From Hemileia vastatrix (taxonomy: Eukaryota > Basidiomycota > Pucciniomycetes > Pucciniales > Zaghouaniaceae), in contig JASXTE010000012.1 of the NCBI GenBank assembly GCA_030280995.1, forward strand, positions 7,139,001 to 7,203,000: DNA of 64,000 nt. Direction: 5' to 3'. The notes beneath the pieces were generated by a model. That model did no database searches. It had not been told where the DNA came from and saw nothing but the letters and a program-made list of their open reading frames with translations. Both the position numbers and the translations under genes were made by a program. Below, one piece after another: positions 46,350-56,228 of the stretch. The stretch's first letter is position 1. Each line of letters opens with the position of its first letter.

Positions 46350-47520
46350 TGTCTAACCCCAAGTCTGCCATTTATGATGGCATCTTGGAATGGCGTTTTG
46401 AGACTGAAGTTGTCAGCCTAGATATCCCTAGGACTGAGTATTTCTTATGCTTAAAATAAGATAAACTTAAGTACATTAAGCTTATATATAAAAAATAAGG
46501 TTAAATAACAATATAAATAATTATATTACATATATATATAATTATTACACTATTATATAGATTATAGTAGTTTAAATAGCTTATCCATAGCCTAATAATA
46601 CTTATTAAGGTGTTAATGGAGTCATAATATACTTATCTTAAGTGATATTAAGTAATTATTGACATACATAAGCTTATATGTATACATAAATCTCATATTC
46701 AGTGAAATATGCAGTATATTATGTATATTTAGATATATAAGTGGGTTTTAGCCTCTTAATAGCCTATAACCTTTGTTTTTCTGCTTATTTTAGGTCATAT
46801 GGACGTATCCAGTGGACTCACAACGCCTACAGAAGTATAAGCATATATTTAAGGCGCATACACTCAGTTTGGACAACTTAATTTGCTTCCTTGGATGGAT
46901 ATTCACAGATTTTTGGGTTGGGATGTCATTGCTGGGTTAATATGGATGCTTGGGGATGTTATTGGGGGCTTGGGCATTTCCTTTTTTTCCTTTGTATGCT
47001 TTGGGTTTCATTATATTCTCTTTGGATGAGTTATTTTACCTGTTTCTTTATGGTATCTGCTTTTATCTAGATTTTCTATTTATGGTATAGGTCTGTGTTA
47101 TCATTAATTGTGATGGAGGATCCTTACTGGAGGTCTGGGTGTTGAATCTACTTGAAGTGGACGCCATGGGGAGGAGATGGGCCCTCACAGCTCTGTAATT
47201 GCCGGGGATAGCAGTGACATCATCTGGATTGAAGGTCTGTGCACTCCAGTGGATTTTGGTATAAGTAAGGGAGGATTTTGACGGTTATTAGACATCACTT
47301 ACTTACTACAATTCAAATAAACATTATAAAACAAGTATTATCATTCAGAAATATATTATAAAGCCTTGATAAATTGATATTATCTTTATATAAGCTATAA
47401 CTATATTATATTCATCTATCTTCCACCACTAGCACGCATTTAAATCCAAGTATTGTGAGTTTTATTTGAGTATAACTATTTTATTAGTCTTCCCCTGAGG
47501 TTTAATCACTAAATAATTTA

Positions 47521-47827
47521 TGTCATTCCCTTATTGCCTATTGTTGTATTTTACTTATTATTTCCTTTTTAGCTTTACCTTAACTAATTACCTTTTTCAG
47601 TTTTACTTTTAAAATACACGATAATTGTAATCATCTAGCTTTTCTCTAAAAGCACTTAATAATAGCTTTTCTCTAAAAGCACTTAATTAATTCCTTGATG
47701 CCGATTTGTTCTCTCCACCCTCTTGTATCTTTTTGCGCCTATAAAAACCGCGCCCAATTGTGTAATGAAGACCAAGTTCAACTTCCCTTAGAAACTCAAA
47801 CGCACCTGAGAACACTAAGGAATCACA
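47521..47827 (+). repeat. Left LTR of G2
   Basis: Contains CTATAAAAACCGCG (a likely TATA box at about 47750) and a tandem 25-bp duplication TAGCTTTTCTCTAAAAGCAC in U3. It is followed at once by a perfect 18-bp palindrome spanning the LTR edge. Confidence 0.93.
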
Positions 47828-47840
47828 GATACGTATCTGT
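47823..47840. other. 18-bp perfect palindrome at LTR/leader junction of G2
   Basis: CACAGATACGTATCTGTG covers the last five bases of the left LTR and the first 13 of the leader, where a primer-binding site should be. No TGG-starting tRNA match is present here. The right LTR end (CACATTTA) lacks it. Confidence 0.85.
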
Positions 47841-48086
47841 GAGTTTTTTTTTACTCACTACTTTCTCTTGATACTTAGTTACTTATCTATATTGACCTTT
47901 TCATAAATTCCTTTTTTTGAAATCTCATCAAATATCTCAGATAATTAAAACTAACTCGTCAAGACTCTAACCTTTCACCTTAACTTGCTCAATCCGTAAT
48001 TGTTGAACAACATAAGGTAAAAAGATTTCTAATTATTATATTTACTGAATCTAAGCTTAAAGAAGTTTCTTTTAAGCCAAATTCAG

Positions 48087-49839
48087 ATGACCGAAGCTCC
48101 AGATAACGCTACTCTTGCAGCTCAAATAACTTACCTCCTTGAAAAACAGGAAAGGGCTGAAGAGCGACTTAGACAGCGTGAATAATATGATCGAAGGCGT
48201 GATGAAGAGATAAATTACCTACGTTCAATCCAGTCCCGACCACACAATCATGGTCACTCCCTCAGAATCAAACCACAGAAATTTAGAGGATATGGCAAAA
48301 ACGTTAATCACTGGCTAAAAGATTTCGAAAACATTCTCACCTCAAAAAATATTCCAGAAGAGATATGGCCTGCGATAATGGGAGGCTATCTTATTGGAGA
48401 AGCTAAATCCTTCTTTTACCAGTTACAAGATGATAACAATGAAACTCTCCTTGGTTGGCACACTATCAAGAAATGCTTTCAAGAGAAATACAACCCAAAA
48501 TATTAAGAGGAAGAAATTCGTCAACAATTGGAAACAATGACATATCAAAATGGAAAAATCGATGACTACATTGTTAAATTCAGGGAAATCATGGCTCAAC
48601 TTCCCCATAATCGATTTTCAAATCCTGAAAAAATATTTTTATTTAAAAGAAAACTTCCTCCTTCTCTTCGACTCCAACTGACTCGCTCAGATTTTCCAGA
48701 TGATGTACCTTTAGAAAAAGTCTTCAATATAGCAAGTTATTACAAAACAACCTACCAACGAACAATGAAAGGAAATGCAAACCATATAAAAATTGACTCC
48801 CTCACTAGCCCAACTTGGAGAGCTTCTAGCACCCCGTCAACCAGCCACTTTAACAAATCATTCAAACTTCAGAGTCCAAAGAAACCAAATTTCTCCAGAG
48901 AACGACCAACACCAATGGATTTAGACTTCATCAATCCAGCCTCTGCCGAATGCTACAACTGTCACAAGAAAGGACACTTTGCTAAAAATTTTAAACAAAA
49001 GGAGAAAATCACGAAGGAACCTGAAAAGAAAATAAACAGCTGTCATGCTATTAGTTCCGACTTGACATATGATAAAGAGGTAGAAGACATTCAGGACTTC
49101 TGGGAAAAAAAAGAAGATAATGGAAAACTCAATCTTATTGAAACTATTAACAACGCCAATAATCCCATACTTATTCATGACAATGAAGCAACAATTAAAT
49201 TAACAAAACATGACAAACCAGATAGCCCTATATTTAACCCTGAAGATTTTTCAGAAAGAGGACACAACCCTTTCACTTTTAACAAAAGATTCCGTGAAGA
49301 ACTTTCAGACTTTAACTCCTCTTCTTTTTTTACTGAAGTTGGACCAAGTGCTTCAGTAAGCCAGATCTCAAAAACTAAAATAATGGATCTCTCTAATATA
49401 ATCACTAAAGAAGAAGAAGAAATCCCTGTCCCCACATTCAACGTTCAAATAGATAAAAAATCCTTTCGAACAATCATAGACTCTGGAGCAGGAGCTAATT
49501 ACATCCACCCAGAAGTAGCCGAAATCTTACCAGACAACATCAACCGAAACTCTGGTCACAAAGCCAGACTTGCTGATGGTAGCCTAAAAGTTATCGACGG
49601 AAAAATGAATCTCAACCTGGTTCATGACAACTTAACCACAGGAGGGACATTTCTAATTCTCTCTAATCTCAACTTCGATATAGTACTAGGTTTACCTTGG
49701 ATTGATAAACATAACGTGTTAATGCATCCTAAAAGAAAGTTTGCAATTTTTACTGATAAAGATGGAAAAAAGGGAAAACTCTTTCTGGTAAGACAAATAA
49801 ACTCTATTTTAACCAATACAAAAAAAACTGATGAATTAT
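48087..49839 (+). pseudogene. G2 gag and protease
   Basis: From ATG at 48087 (MTEAPDNATLAAQITYLLEK) one frame runs to the inserted element at 49840, broken only by TAA at 48183 and 48504. The capsid-like core includes IWPAIMGGYLIGEAKSF and FQEKYNPKY. The zinc knuckle reads CYNCHKKGHFAKNF, with Phe where the fourth ligand Cys belongs. The protease site is IIDSGAGANYIHP, and VLGLPWIDKHN is the flap-side turn. Function was Gag assembly and polyprotein cleavage. Both stops can arise from CAA by C-to-T. Confidence 0.88.
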
Positions 49840-50100
49840 CACCACGCAATATGGGGGGCGGACTTGTTAGCAAGTCCGCAACCTTGGACTCAAGTTCACC
49901 ACAGATTGAACACACATTGAGCTATTGAAAAAGGAACCATACAATCAGGGATAAACACCACTCAGCAGAACAGTTTTAGGTGGGTCTTCAAGTAGAGTTC
50001 AATATGAGTTCAGTATGAGTTCAGTCTGAGTTCCATCTGAGTTGTGCCTGAGTTCAGGTTGGGGACTTGCTAGCAAGTCCACCCCCTATATTGTGTAGTG
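49840..50100 (-). mobile_element. 261-bp palindrome-ended TIR element, copy A, in G2
   Basis: Flanked by TAT at 49837-49839 and 50101-50103. It lies in reverse orientation to copy B. The left inner palindrome has one change (CTTGTTAG), the right one is perfect. It splits G2 between protease and RT; with its duplication it adds 264 bp, so the frame is kept but an internal stop at 49926-49928 closes it. Confidence 0.93.
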
Positions 50101-50103
50101 TAT

Positions 50104-52433
50104 CCATCAAGATCTTCAATCTTTCTAAAAAAATAGCCCCCAGATGTTTTAGCAAGGAATTGACCCTAAACCTTAACAGCAATTATAAACATACTATTGA
50201 AACACAAGATACATTACCCATCAAAACCAGAGGACGACCTCATAATCCAGTCAAAAACGAAATAATTCGCGAATTTGTCACTGATGGATTAAAAAAGGGT
50301 ATTATAGAAGAATCAGATTCACCTTGGTCCTCCCCCCTCATTCTTGTCAAGAAACCAGACGGCTCAACTAGAGTATGTGTTGACTACCAACCTCTCAATA
50401 ATGTTACTATAAAAAATGCTTACCCTCTACCACGCATCAATGATACTTACCTCTACTTGAAGGATGCTGCATTTTTTTCAACCTTAGATTTAAAATCAGG
50501 ATTTTGGCAAATCCCTATGGATAAAGAATCCAAGGAAAAAACAGCTTTCACTTGCCGGATGGGACACTTCCAATGGAAAGTGATGCCTTTTGGCCTATGT
50601 AATGCACCAAGTACGTTTCAATAAACCATGCATAAAATACTAAAAAATTTTATTGACAAATTTGCTTTAGTATACTTGGACAACATAATAATATATTCTA
50701 AGGATCTTAAAACTCACATTAAAGATATAAAAGATATTTTAACGACACTCAAAGCAGAAAAACTCATTTTATCGGTTGACAAATGTGAATGGGCAAAACA
50801 AGAAATTTTATTTCTCGGACACATAGTAAATGGAGATGGAATAAAAACTAAACCAGATAAAATAAACAAAATTACTGAATGGCCTATTCCAGAAAATATT
50901 TTGCAGGTAAGAGGATTCCTGAATCTTTGCACATATTACAAAAGGTTTATACATAAATTCTCTTCTCTCGAAACACCTTTATATAAACTCACCGAAAACT
51001 CACCTAAAAAGGGAGCCAAGATTAACTGGGGGGAAGAACAGGACAAGTCCTTCCTCCTATTAAAGGAAGCACTCACAAAGACTATCCTTTTGAAACACCC
51101 TCAAGCCTTTCACCCCTTTATTCTTGACACGGATGCCTCAGGAACAAACATAGGTGCAGTACTCCAACAAGACACAGAGACAAAATATAATGCTGATAAT
51201 TTCAACCCTACCCTCTACATTAAAACCATCAAAGAAAAAAATATCCGACCCATTGCTTATGAGTCAAGTAAATTATCCCAAACTGAACAAAATTACTCGG
51301 CACAAGAACGAGAGTTACTTGCAATAGTACACTCACTCAAACATTTCAGATGTTACATTGAGGGATCACCAGTTATAATTAGAACGGACCATCAATCCCT
51401 CAGGTATTTTAAAACCCAAAAAGATGTAACTCAACGATTATCAAGATTCATTAATGAGATTGAATTTTTTAATATCCACATAATTTACAGACCAGGTAAC
51501 AAACAACTTGCTGCCAATGCACTTTCAAGAAAACCTAATACAAAAACAGATGGAGATCCACCTGAAATTGCCACTCCTATTTTCAACATCAACCAAAAAA
51601 ATCCGTGGGAACAGTTAAAAAAGATAATACGAATTTTGTCTTCACAACAAAATCACCCCAAACATCTCAAAAACTATTTCTTGTACGAAAACCAGCTTTA
51701 TTTCTATCCTGACACCACAAAATCAGAAGAATACCTGAAGGTCATCACTAACGAACGAGAGGCAGAAGGAGTCATCTATGAAATACATAATGAATTAGGA
51801 CATAGAAATTACAAAGACGTGGTCAGTACTCTTAAAAAAAGGTTTCTCTTTCCAGAAATGTTAAAACTGACTCAAAAAGTCATTGACCGCTGTCCGGATT
51901 GTCAGTTCAATAAAGAAGGATCATCTCAATTACAGCTACTGATTCTTTGCATTATTCGAGGAGGACCATTTGTAAGATGGTCATTAGATTTTGTGGGAGC
52001 ATTGCCACAAACACAACAGCAAAACCGCTTCATCATCACCGCAATCGATTACAGAACAGGATGGGCTTATGCTACACCTCTAAAACAGACTTCTACCCAA
52101 TCAGCCATTAACATGGTAAGTCAAATTACCCTAAATCACGGGCTTCCGGTAGAAATTCTTACAGATAATGGATCTGAATTTGACTCTTATCAGTTTGAAA
52201 TTTTCTTAAAAAACGCCAAGATAAAACACATCAAAACCACCCCGCATCATCCACAATCAAATGGCCTCATAGAAAGATTCCATGGTACTCTTGAAAACGC
52301 CATTAGGAAATTTGTCTCACCACAGGACCAAAACAATTGCGATAAGTTTTTAGATAAGGCCTTATTTGCTTACAGAAATTCTACTTCACATTCTCTAAAA
52401 ACAACTCCATTTGTTATGACATATGGCATTTAA
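50104..52433 (+). pseudogene. G2 reverse transcriptase, RNase H and integrase
   Basis: Same frame as gag. RT: VCVDYQPLNNVTIKNAYPLP, FSTLDLKSGFWQIPM, then a stop (TAA 50622) and VYLDNIIIYS at 50667-50696, where the second catalytic Asp of Y-x-D-D is Asn (GAC AAC). RNase H: ILDTDASGTNIG, ELLAIVHSLKHF, IRTDHQSLRYF. Integrase: HNELGHRN with CPDC, SLDFVGALP, ILTDNGSEFDSY and HHPQSNGLIERFHG, so the zinc site and D-D-E are present. Stops at 50622, 52431 and 52437 and the Asn in the RT box make it inactive. It lies between the two inserted 261-bp elements. Confidence 0.9.
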
Positions 52434-53219
52434 GTATGATTGCCATCTGATCCAGCCCTAATTGGTGAACTTCCTGAATTAACTGATACTAATCAAGAAA
52501 ATATTTATTTCCTCCGCAATCTAGCAAATACTCGGCTAAGTTCAGAAAGACAACAGAGGATTGATGAACTTAATAAAAAAGCTGAAGAACGTTATGCAAA
52601 AACAGATGAGGATTATGTTGAAAGGGGATTACAGGTTGGAGACATGGTTCTTCGAAAATTCGAGGACCAACCTTCAAAACTACACCCAAAATGGGACGGC
52701 CCATTTCTTATCAGAGAATGTCTCCCAAATGGTGTGTATCAACTTACACTACGCAATATAGGGGGTGGACTTGCTAGCAAGTCCTCAACCTGAACTCAGA
52801 TGGAACTCAGATGGAACTCAGACTGAACTCATACTGAACCCATACTGAACTCTACTTGAACACCCACCTAAAACTGTTCTGCTGAGTGGTGTTCATCCCT
52901 GATTGAATGGTTCCTTTATCAATAGCTCAATGTGTGTTCAATCTATGGTGAGTTTGGGTCCAAGGTTGCGGACTTGCTAGCAAGTCCGCCCCCCATATTG
53001 TGTGGTGTTATGACTTCCAATGGACACATCTTGAGGTCTAACACTAATGGATCCCAATTAAAACTTTTCTTAGGAGACTCAGATAAACTCTATTTTGCCA
53101 GTAGTCGACTCAGATACTGGGACGAACAGGCAAGAACCAATACAGGCTACAGAGCTTACAACAGAACAACTGCAGCAAGAAACAGACGAGTTCGGATTTC
53201 CCAACCCCAGATATCATGA
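52434..53219 (+). pseudogene. G2 integrase C-terminus, split by copy B
   Basis: LPSDPALIGELPELTDT and LQVGDMVLRKFEDQP with LHPKWDGPFLIRE form the usual GPY/F-type C-terminal module, up to GVYQLTL. The 261-bp copy B (52747-53007) then intervenes, and the frame continues with NGHILRSNTNGSQLKLF, the expected end of such a module. The same frame after about 53090 becomes Arg-rich and looks out of frame. No chromodomain is seen. Confidence 0.8.
52747..53007 (+). mobile_element. 261-bp palindrome-ended TIR element, copy B, in G2
   Basis: Flanked by TTA at 52744-52746 and 53008-53010. Terminal repeats CACTACGCAATATAGGGGG and CCCCCCATATTGTGTGGTG. Both inner 18-bp palindromes GGACTTGCTAGCAAGTCC are perfect. 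The interior has short degenerate repeats of the GAACTCAGATGGAACTCAGA type. Confidence 0.96.
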
Positions 53220-53529
53220 CACCACTATACTTCCAATGGGAATTTTCCAAATGGAAGGACAGACTTGTAGAACTCCCAACGGACGACTAGACAGACATTT
53301 CAGAATCACCTTTAATTTTTATCTTAGTATGTGGCTTAGGTATTTATTTCAAAATGAACAAAATTGGAATATATTTCATGTTACCGAACTTTTCCATGGT
53401 CTAGAAGTAATGTTAGCTGCTGCCTATAACTTGATCTGTGAAGTTGATGAAAATCTTCTTGAAAGAAACATCAATTTCACAGCTGAAGATATGGCTTGGC
53501 ACCCTCGTCAATGCCGTACAACAGATTAA
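53074..53529 (+). CDS. Extra open frame between integrase and 3' LTR of G2
   Basis: An open frame offset by one base from pol runs from 53074 (after a TAG) to a TAA at 53529. It reads LPVVDSDTGTNRQEPIQATE, then LTTEQLQQETDEFGFPNPRY, MGIFQMEGQTCRTPNGRL, ITFNFYLSMWLRYLFQNEQN and FHVTELFHGLEVMLAAAYNL. The first ATG is at about 53236, so the 5' part would need frameshifting from pol or an older joined frame. The composition is protein-like. I recognise no family and no clear transmembrane segment, so I do not call it an envelope gene. It could be a C-terminal extension of Pol displaced by a one-base indel. Confidence 0.45.
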   Translation, partial: ETQINSILPVVDSDTGTNRQEPIQATELTTEQLQQETDEFGFPNPRYHDTTILPMGIFQMEGQTCRTPNGRLDRHFRITFNFYLSMWLRYLFQNEQNWNIFHVTELFHGLEVMLAAAYNLICEVDENLLERNINFTAEDMAWHPRQCRTTD

Positions 53530-53540
53530 AGAGGGGATGG

Positions 53541-53847
53541 TGTCATTCCATTATCGCCTATTGTTGTATTTTACTTATTATTTCCTTTTTAGCTTTACCT
53601 TAACTAATTACCTTTTTCAGTTTTACTTTTAACATACACAATAATTGTAATCATCTAGCTTTTCTCTAATAGCACTTAATAATAGCTTTTCTCTAAAAGC
53701 ACTTAATTAATTCCTTGATGCCGATTTGTTCTCTCCACCCTCTTGTATCTTTTCGCGCCTATAAAAACCGCGCCCAATTGTGTAATGAAGACCAACTTCA
53801 ACTTCCCTTAGAAACTCAAACGCACCTGAGAACACTAAGGAATCACA
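53541..53847 (+). repeat. Right LTR of G2
   Basis: 307 bp, preceded by the polypurine tract at 53528-53540 and followed by TTTA and the rest of the solo LTR. Confidence 0.93.
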
Positions 53848-53956
53848 TTTATTAATAAGTATAGGACCATTAATAAACACTATTAAATCATACTTATATA
53901 CTAGATACACTGACGGAAGTCCGCCAGGCATATATGGTCATACTTGAGACCCCCTA

Positions 53957-54095
53957 ATGGATGGCATGTTAAGGGACAAACACTCTGTTAAAGTATACCA
54001 CTTATTCACAGGTATACTTCAAATTAAAATGACTTGCTTGGTACCTTTTTTGGGGCGTGCTCAAATGGCGTATATGGTAATGTTTTACACCCCCT
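53957..54095 (-). repeat. Right terminal inverted repeat of the outer block
   Basis: Pairs with 44208-44365. It includes TATACTTCAA and AAGTATACC segments and ends ACACCCCCT. Confidence 0.65.
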
Positions 54096-55479
54096 ATTAT
54101 AGGTCAAAGAGAGCCTTTAGCTCATAAGAAGTCTTTAAAATTGTCATATCAAAACTAGGAAAGCTCTTGCACTGTAGTGAAATACAAGTAAGGGGGAAGG
54201 GGAGATTTCTAAGAATTTCGTTTGTCTAGCTTGGTTATTAATACAGTTAGAAAACAGTTAAACAACAATTTTTTAGCAAAACTCAAAAGTAAGATAACTT
54301 TTGTACGCTTTTATTCAGTAACCTAGCGCTTTGGCATTCCTCAGAGTAAGTTCAAGCTAGGATTCAATTTAGACAACTTTCTATATAATGAAACATATTT
54401 TTCACTTTCTCAATTTATATTCATCTACCTGGGTTTCATTTTTTCTTGGCTAGTAATCTCAAACAGACCATAGGATTAGACAAGAGTATGTGCTTTAAGA
54501 AAGCGGGAAACGCCTGAGTGTATATACTTCTTTTGTTGAGCTTTTTAAAGTAACTAGAAAAATCATGAAAAAAATGTGAAAAGTAAAGCTCTTTCTTATT
54601 TATATAGTCACATTTATGTTGTGAAGTATTTTTCACAAGTGTCCGATTCCTATGTTGGTATTTTTCTTTTTAGTGGTAAAGCAAGACATTGAGAACAGTA
54701 GTCAACTTGCAGTAAAACATTTTTAAGCATCTTTGTCAAGGCCTTTCACCTAAACTTACAAATCAATATTGAGAATGTTATTATACGTTCTTATGCTTCT
54801 TGCAAACAGCTGACAAAATTGTCACCATGTTTCACAGATATGATAGTAAGGCGTTACGGCCTATGTTGGTCCAAGTTATTGTAGTTTTGCCCTACGGATA
54901 TAAGTTCAATTCAAAAAATTTACCCCAAGTTTTGGCTTTGCGTTTTTTCAGAAAAGATTTATTTGGGTTTGCTTTACAGCTCTGTTTTACATTTATTTTT
55001 TATAATTTTAATTAGTACTTTTAATACTTCAACTAAAACATCATCCGAGTAACCAGATACATCAGTGGCAAAGATTAATTACGCCTTTCTCCATTGAGGA
55101 GTGCTAGAGCTCAAAGTTTGTGCCTTGCGCAGATTAGATGCTGATAAAGTTTAGCATCAAAAGCAGGCATGAATTATCGCAAAGTAGTCTCTTTCTGCTC
55201 TCGTCAAGATGGACTACAAAGCATAGGTTAGAGCTGAAAGCAACCGCTCACTTCACATTCTCTTAAAGTATGATTCGAGAATGTATATACAATTGTCCAT
55301 TAAATTAACAGATGTTAGTTCAGTTTTGCCAAGAAATGTGGCTGGACCGAGAAAAAATTTGGTGATTTAACAAACAATTGTGCTTTCTCTTGCCACCTGT
55401 ATAGTTACCTGGAAATCAAAGGGAGAATACTTAAGGAAATATCTTCCAACTCGTGTCTTGGATCGCGTAAGCTGGCGAG
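54096..55479. other. Probable host intergenic DNA
   Basis: Composition is less AT-biased and no repeat of the window recurs here. A 71-codon frame at 54800-55015 follows a TGCAAACAG that could be an acceptor, but no other support was found. Confidence 0.4.
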
Positions 55480-55640
55480 CTGATTGGCCAAGAATAGCTC
55501 GTTAATTGGGTTAAATGTATGTACGTGAACACGCGAGCGCGAATGATGAGTAACGTGCTCCGCATCCATTCAGTCTGTTGTGTGCTGTGCAGACTTGGAA
55601 TGCGTGACTGAGGATATATAAGTAACTGTGCCTTCCAACC
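55480..55640 (+). promoter_or_regulatory. Candidate promoter
   Basis: A GC-richer patch has a reversed CCAAT box (GATTGGCC near 55481), several CG dinucleotides (ACACGCGAGCGCG), and a TATA-like GATATATAAGTA at about 55613-55624. Short frames starting at ATG 55682 (22 codons) and 55791 (41 codons, Cys-rich) follow. This could serve the unrecognised gene below. Confidence 0.35.
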
Positions 55641-56228
55641 TTGTTCCTCCCTCAGCTGATTTTGTGTGCTTCTTTTTAATCATGTTGGTAGGCTTCTTTA
55701 AGTTCGACTGTTTCCGAGTTAGACTTGTATTCTTGCCACATTTGTCTTAATCTATGTTGTAGTTACCTTGCCCCATCTACTTTAGCCAAATGGCATGCCT
55801 ACAATGCCGTCTTGGTGTTCTGATAACAGAGGCCAATGCTTCCTGCTACTGCCCTTGTCTTCACATTTTCACGCCCATTCCACTCTTCTTGCCGGCGCTG
55901 ACCACTGGGCTGTAGGTCCTTTAATGTTTTGCCAGGTGACTAGCCCTTCTCATTTTTGTCAGCTGGGCCCAGCGGGGTGAGATGTGGCAAAGTTATGCTA
56001 GCGAAGGGTTATGGGATATACAGTACCATTGGTAAGATGGTTAGGAGGTGTGGTCTGAGGTAGGAGTGTGACGTGAGTGTAGAAGTGAGATATGACGAAG
56101 AAACTTTCAAAACATGATCATGTTGGTTTTGGAACCCTTTTTTTTACGTGTCCGGTTTTTTTTGGGGGAGGGATTAGGCAGTCCCGGTGAATGTCCCCCT
56201 CATCTCTGGGTTGATGACCCTTACTTAA

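Larger units (their letters stand above)
47521..53847 (+). mobile_element. Ty3/Gypsy retrotransposon G2, complete outline, inactivated
   Basis: 307-bp LTRs at 47521-47827 and 53541-53847 (TGTCATTCC...AATCACA) differ at about seven positions. TTTA flanks both ends as target duplication inside the solo LTR. A purine run AAAGAGGGGATGG touches the right LTR. Gag, protease, RT, RNase H and integrase follow in order on the plus strand with five stops. Two 261-bp elements have inserted. An extra frame lies after integrase. Confidence 0.93.
46411..53915 (-). repeat. G1-family solo LTR split by G2
   Basis: It starts TGTCAGCC at 46411 and runs to 47520, then resumes at 53848 and ends CTGACG at 53915. 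Flanks are GAAGT on both sides (46406-46410, 53916-53920), a perfect 5-bp target duplication. Removing G2 rejoins it to the length and order of the G1 LTRs, in reverse orientation. Confidence 0.93.
44208..54095. mobile_element. TIR-bounded block carrying a host-gene fragment and nested elements
   Basis: The left terminus AGGGGGTTTCAAACATTACC and the right terminus GGTAATGTTTTACACCCCCT are inverted repeats that stay alignable for about 140 bp (CATATACACCATT, AAAAAAGGTACCAAG, ACATGCCATC). Flanks give TA or AT only. A second terminus of a related family (AGGGGGTCTCAAGTATGACC, reversed) ends at 53955 inside it. Contents: hairpin, peroxidase exon, about 1.4 kb without genes, G1-type solo LTR with G2 and two small elements. 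Confidence 0.65.

Noticed and set aside
53074..53529. Calling the extra G2 frame an envelope gene
   Set aside because: Position fits, but no signal peptide, membrane anchor or envelope motif can be seen.
44208..54095. Treating the outer block as one giant cargo-carrying transposon (Starship or Maverick type)
   Set aside because: Most of its length is nested retroelements with their own duplications, and no captain recombinase, polymerase B or capsid genes are present.
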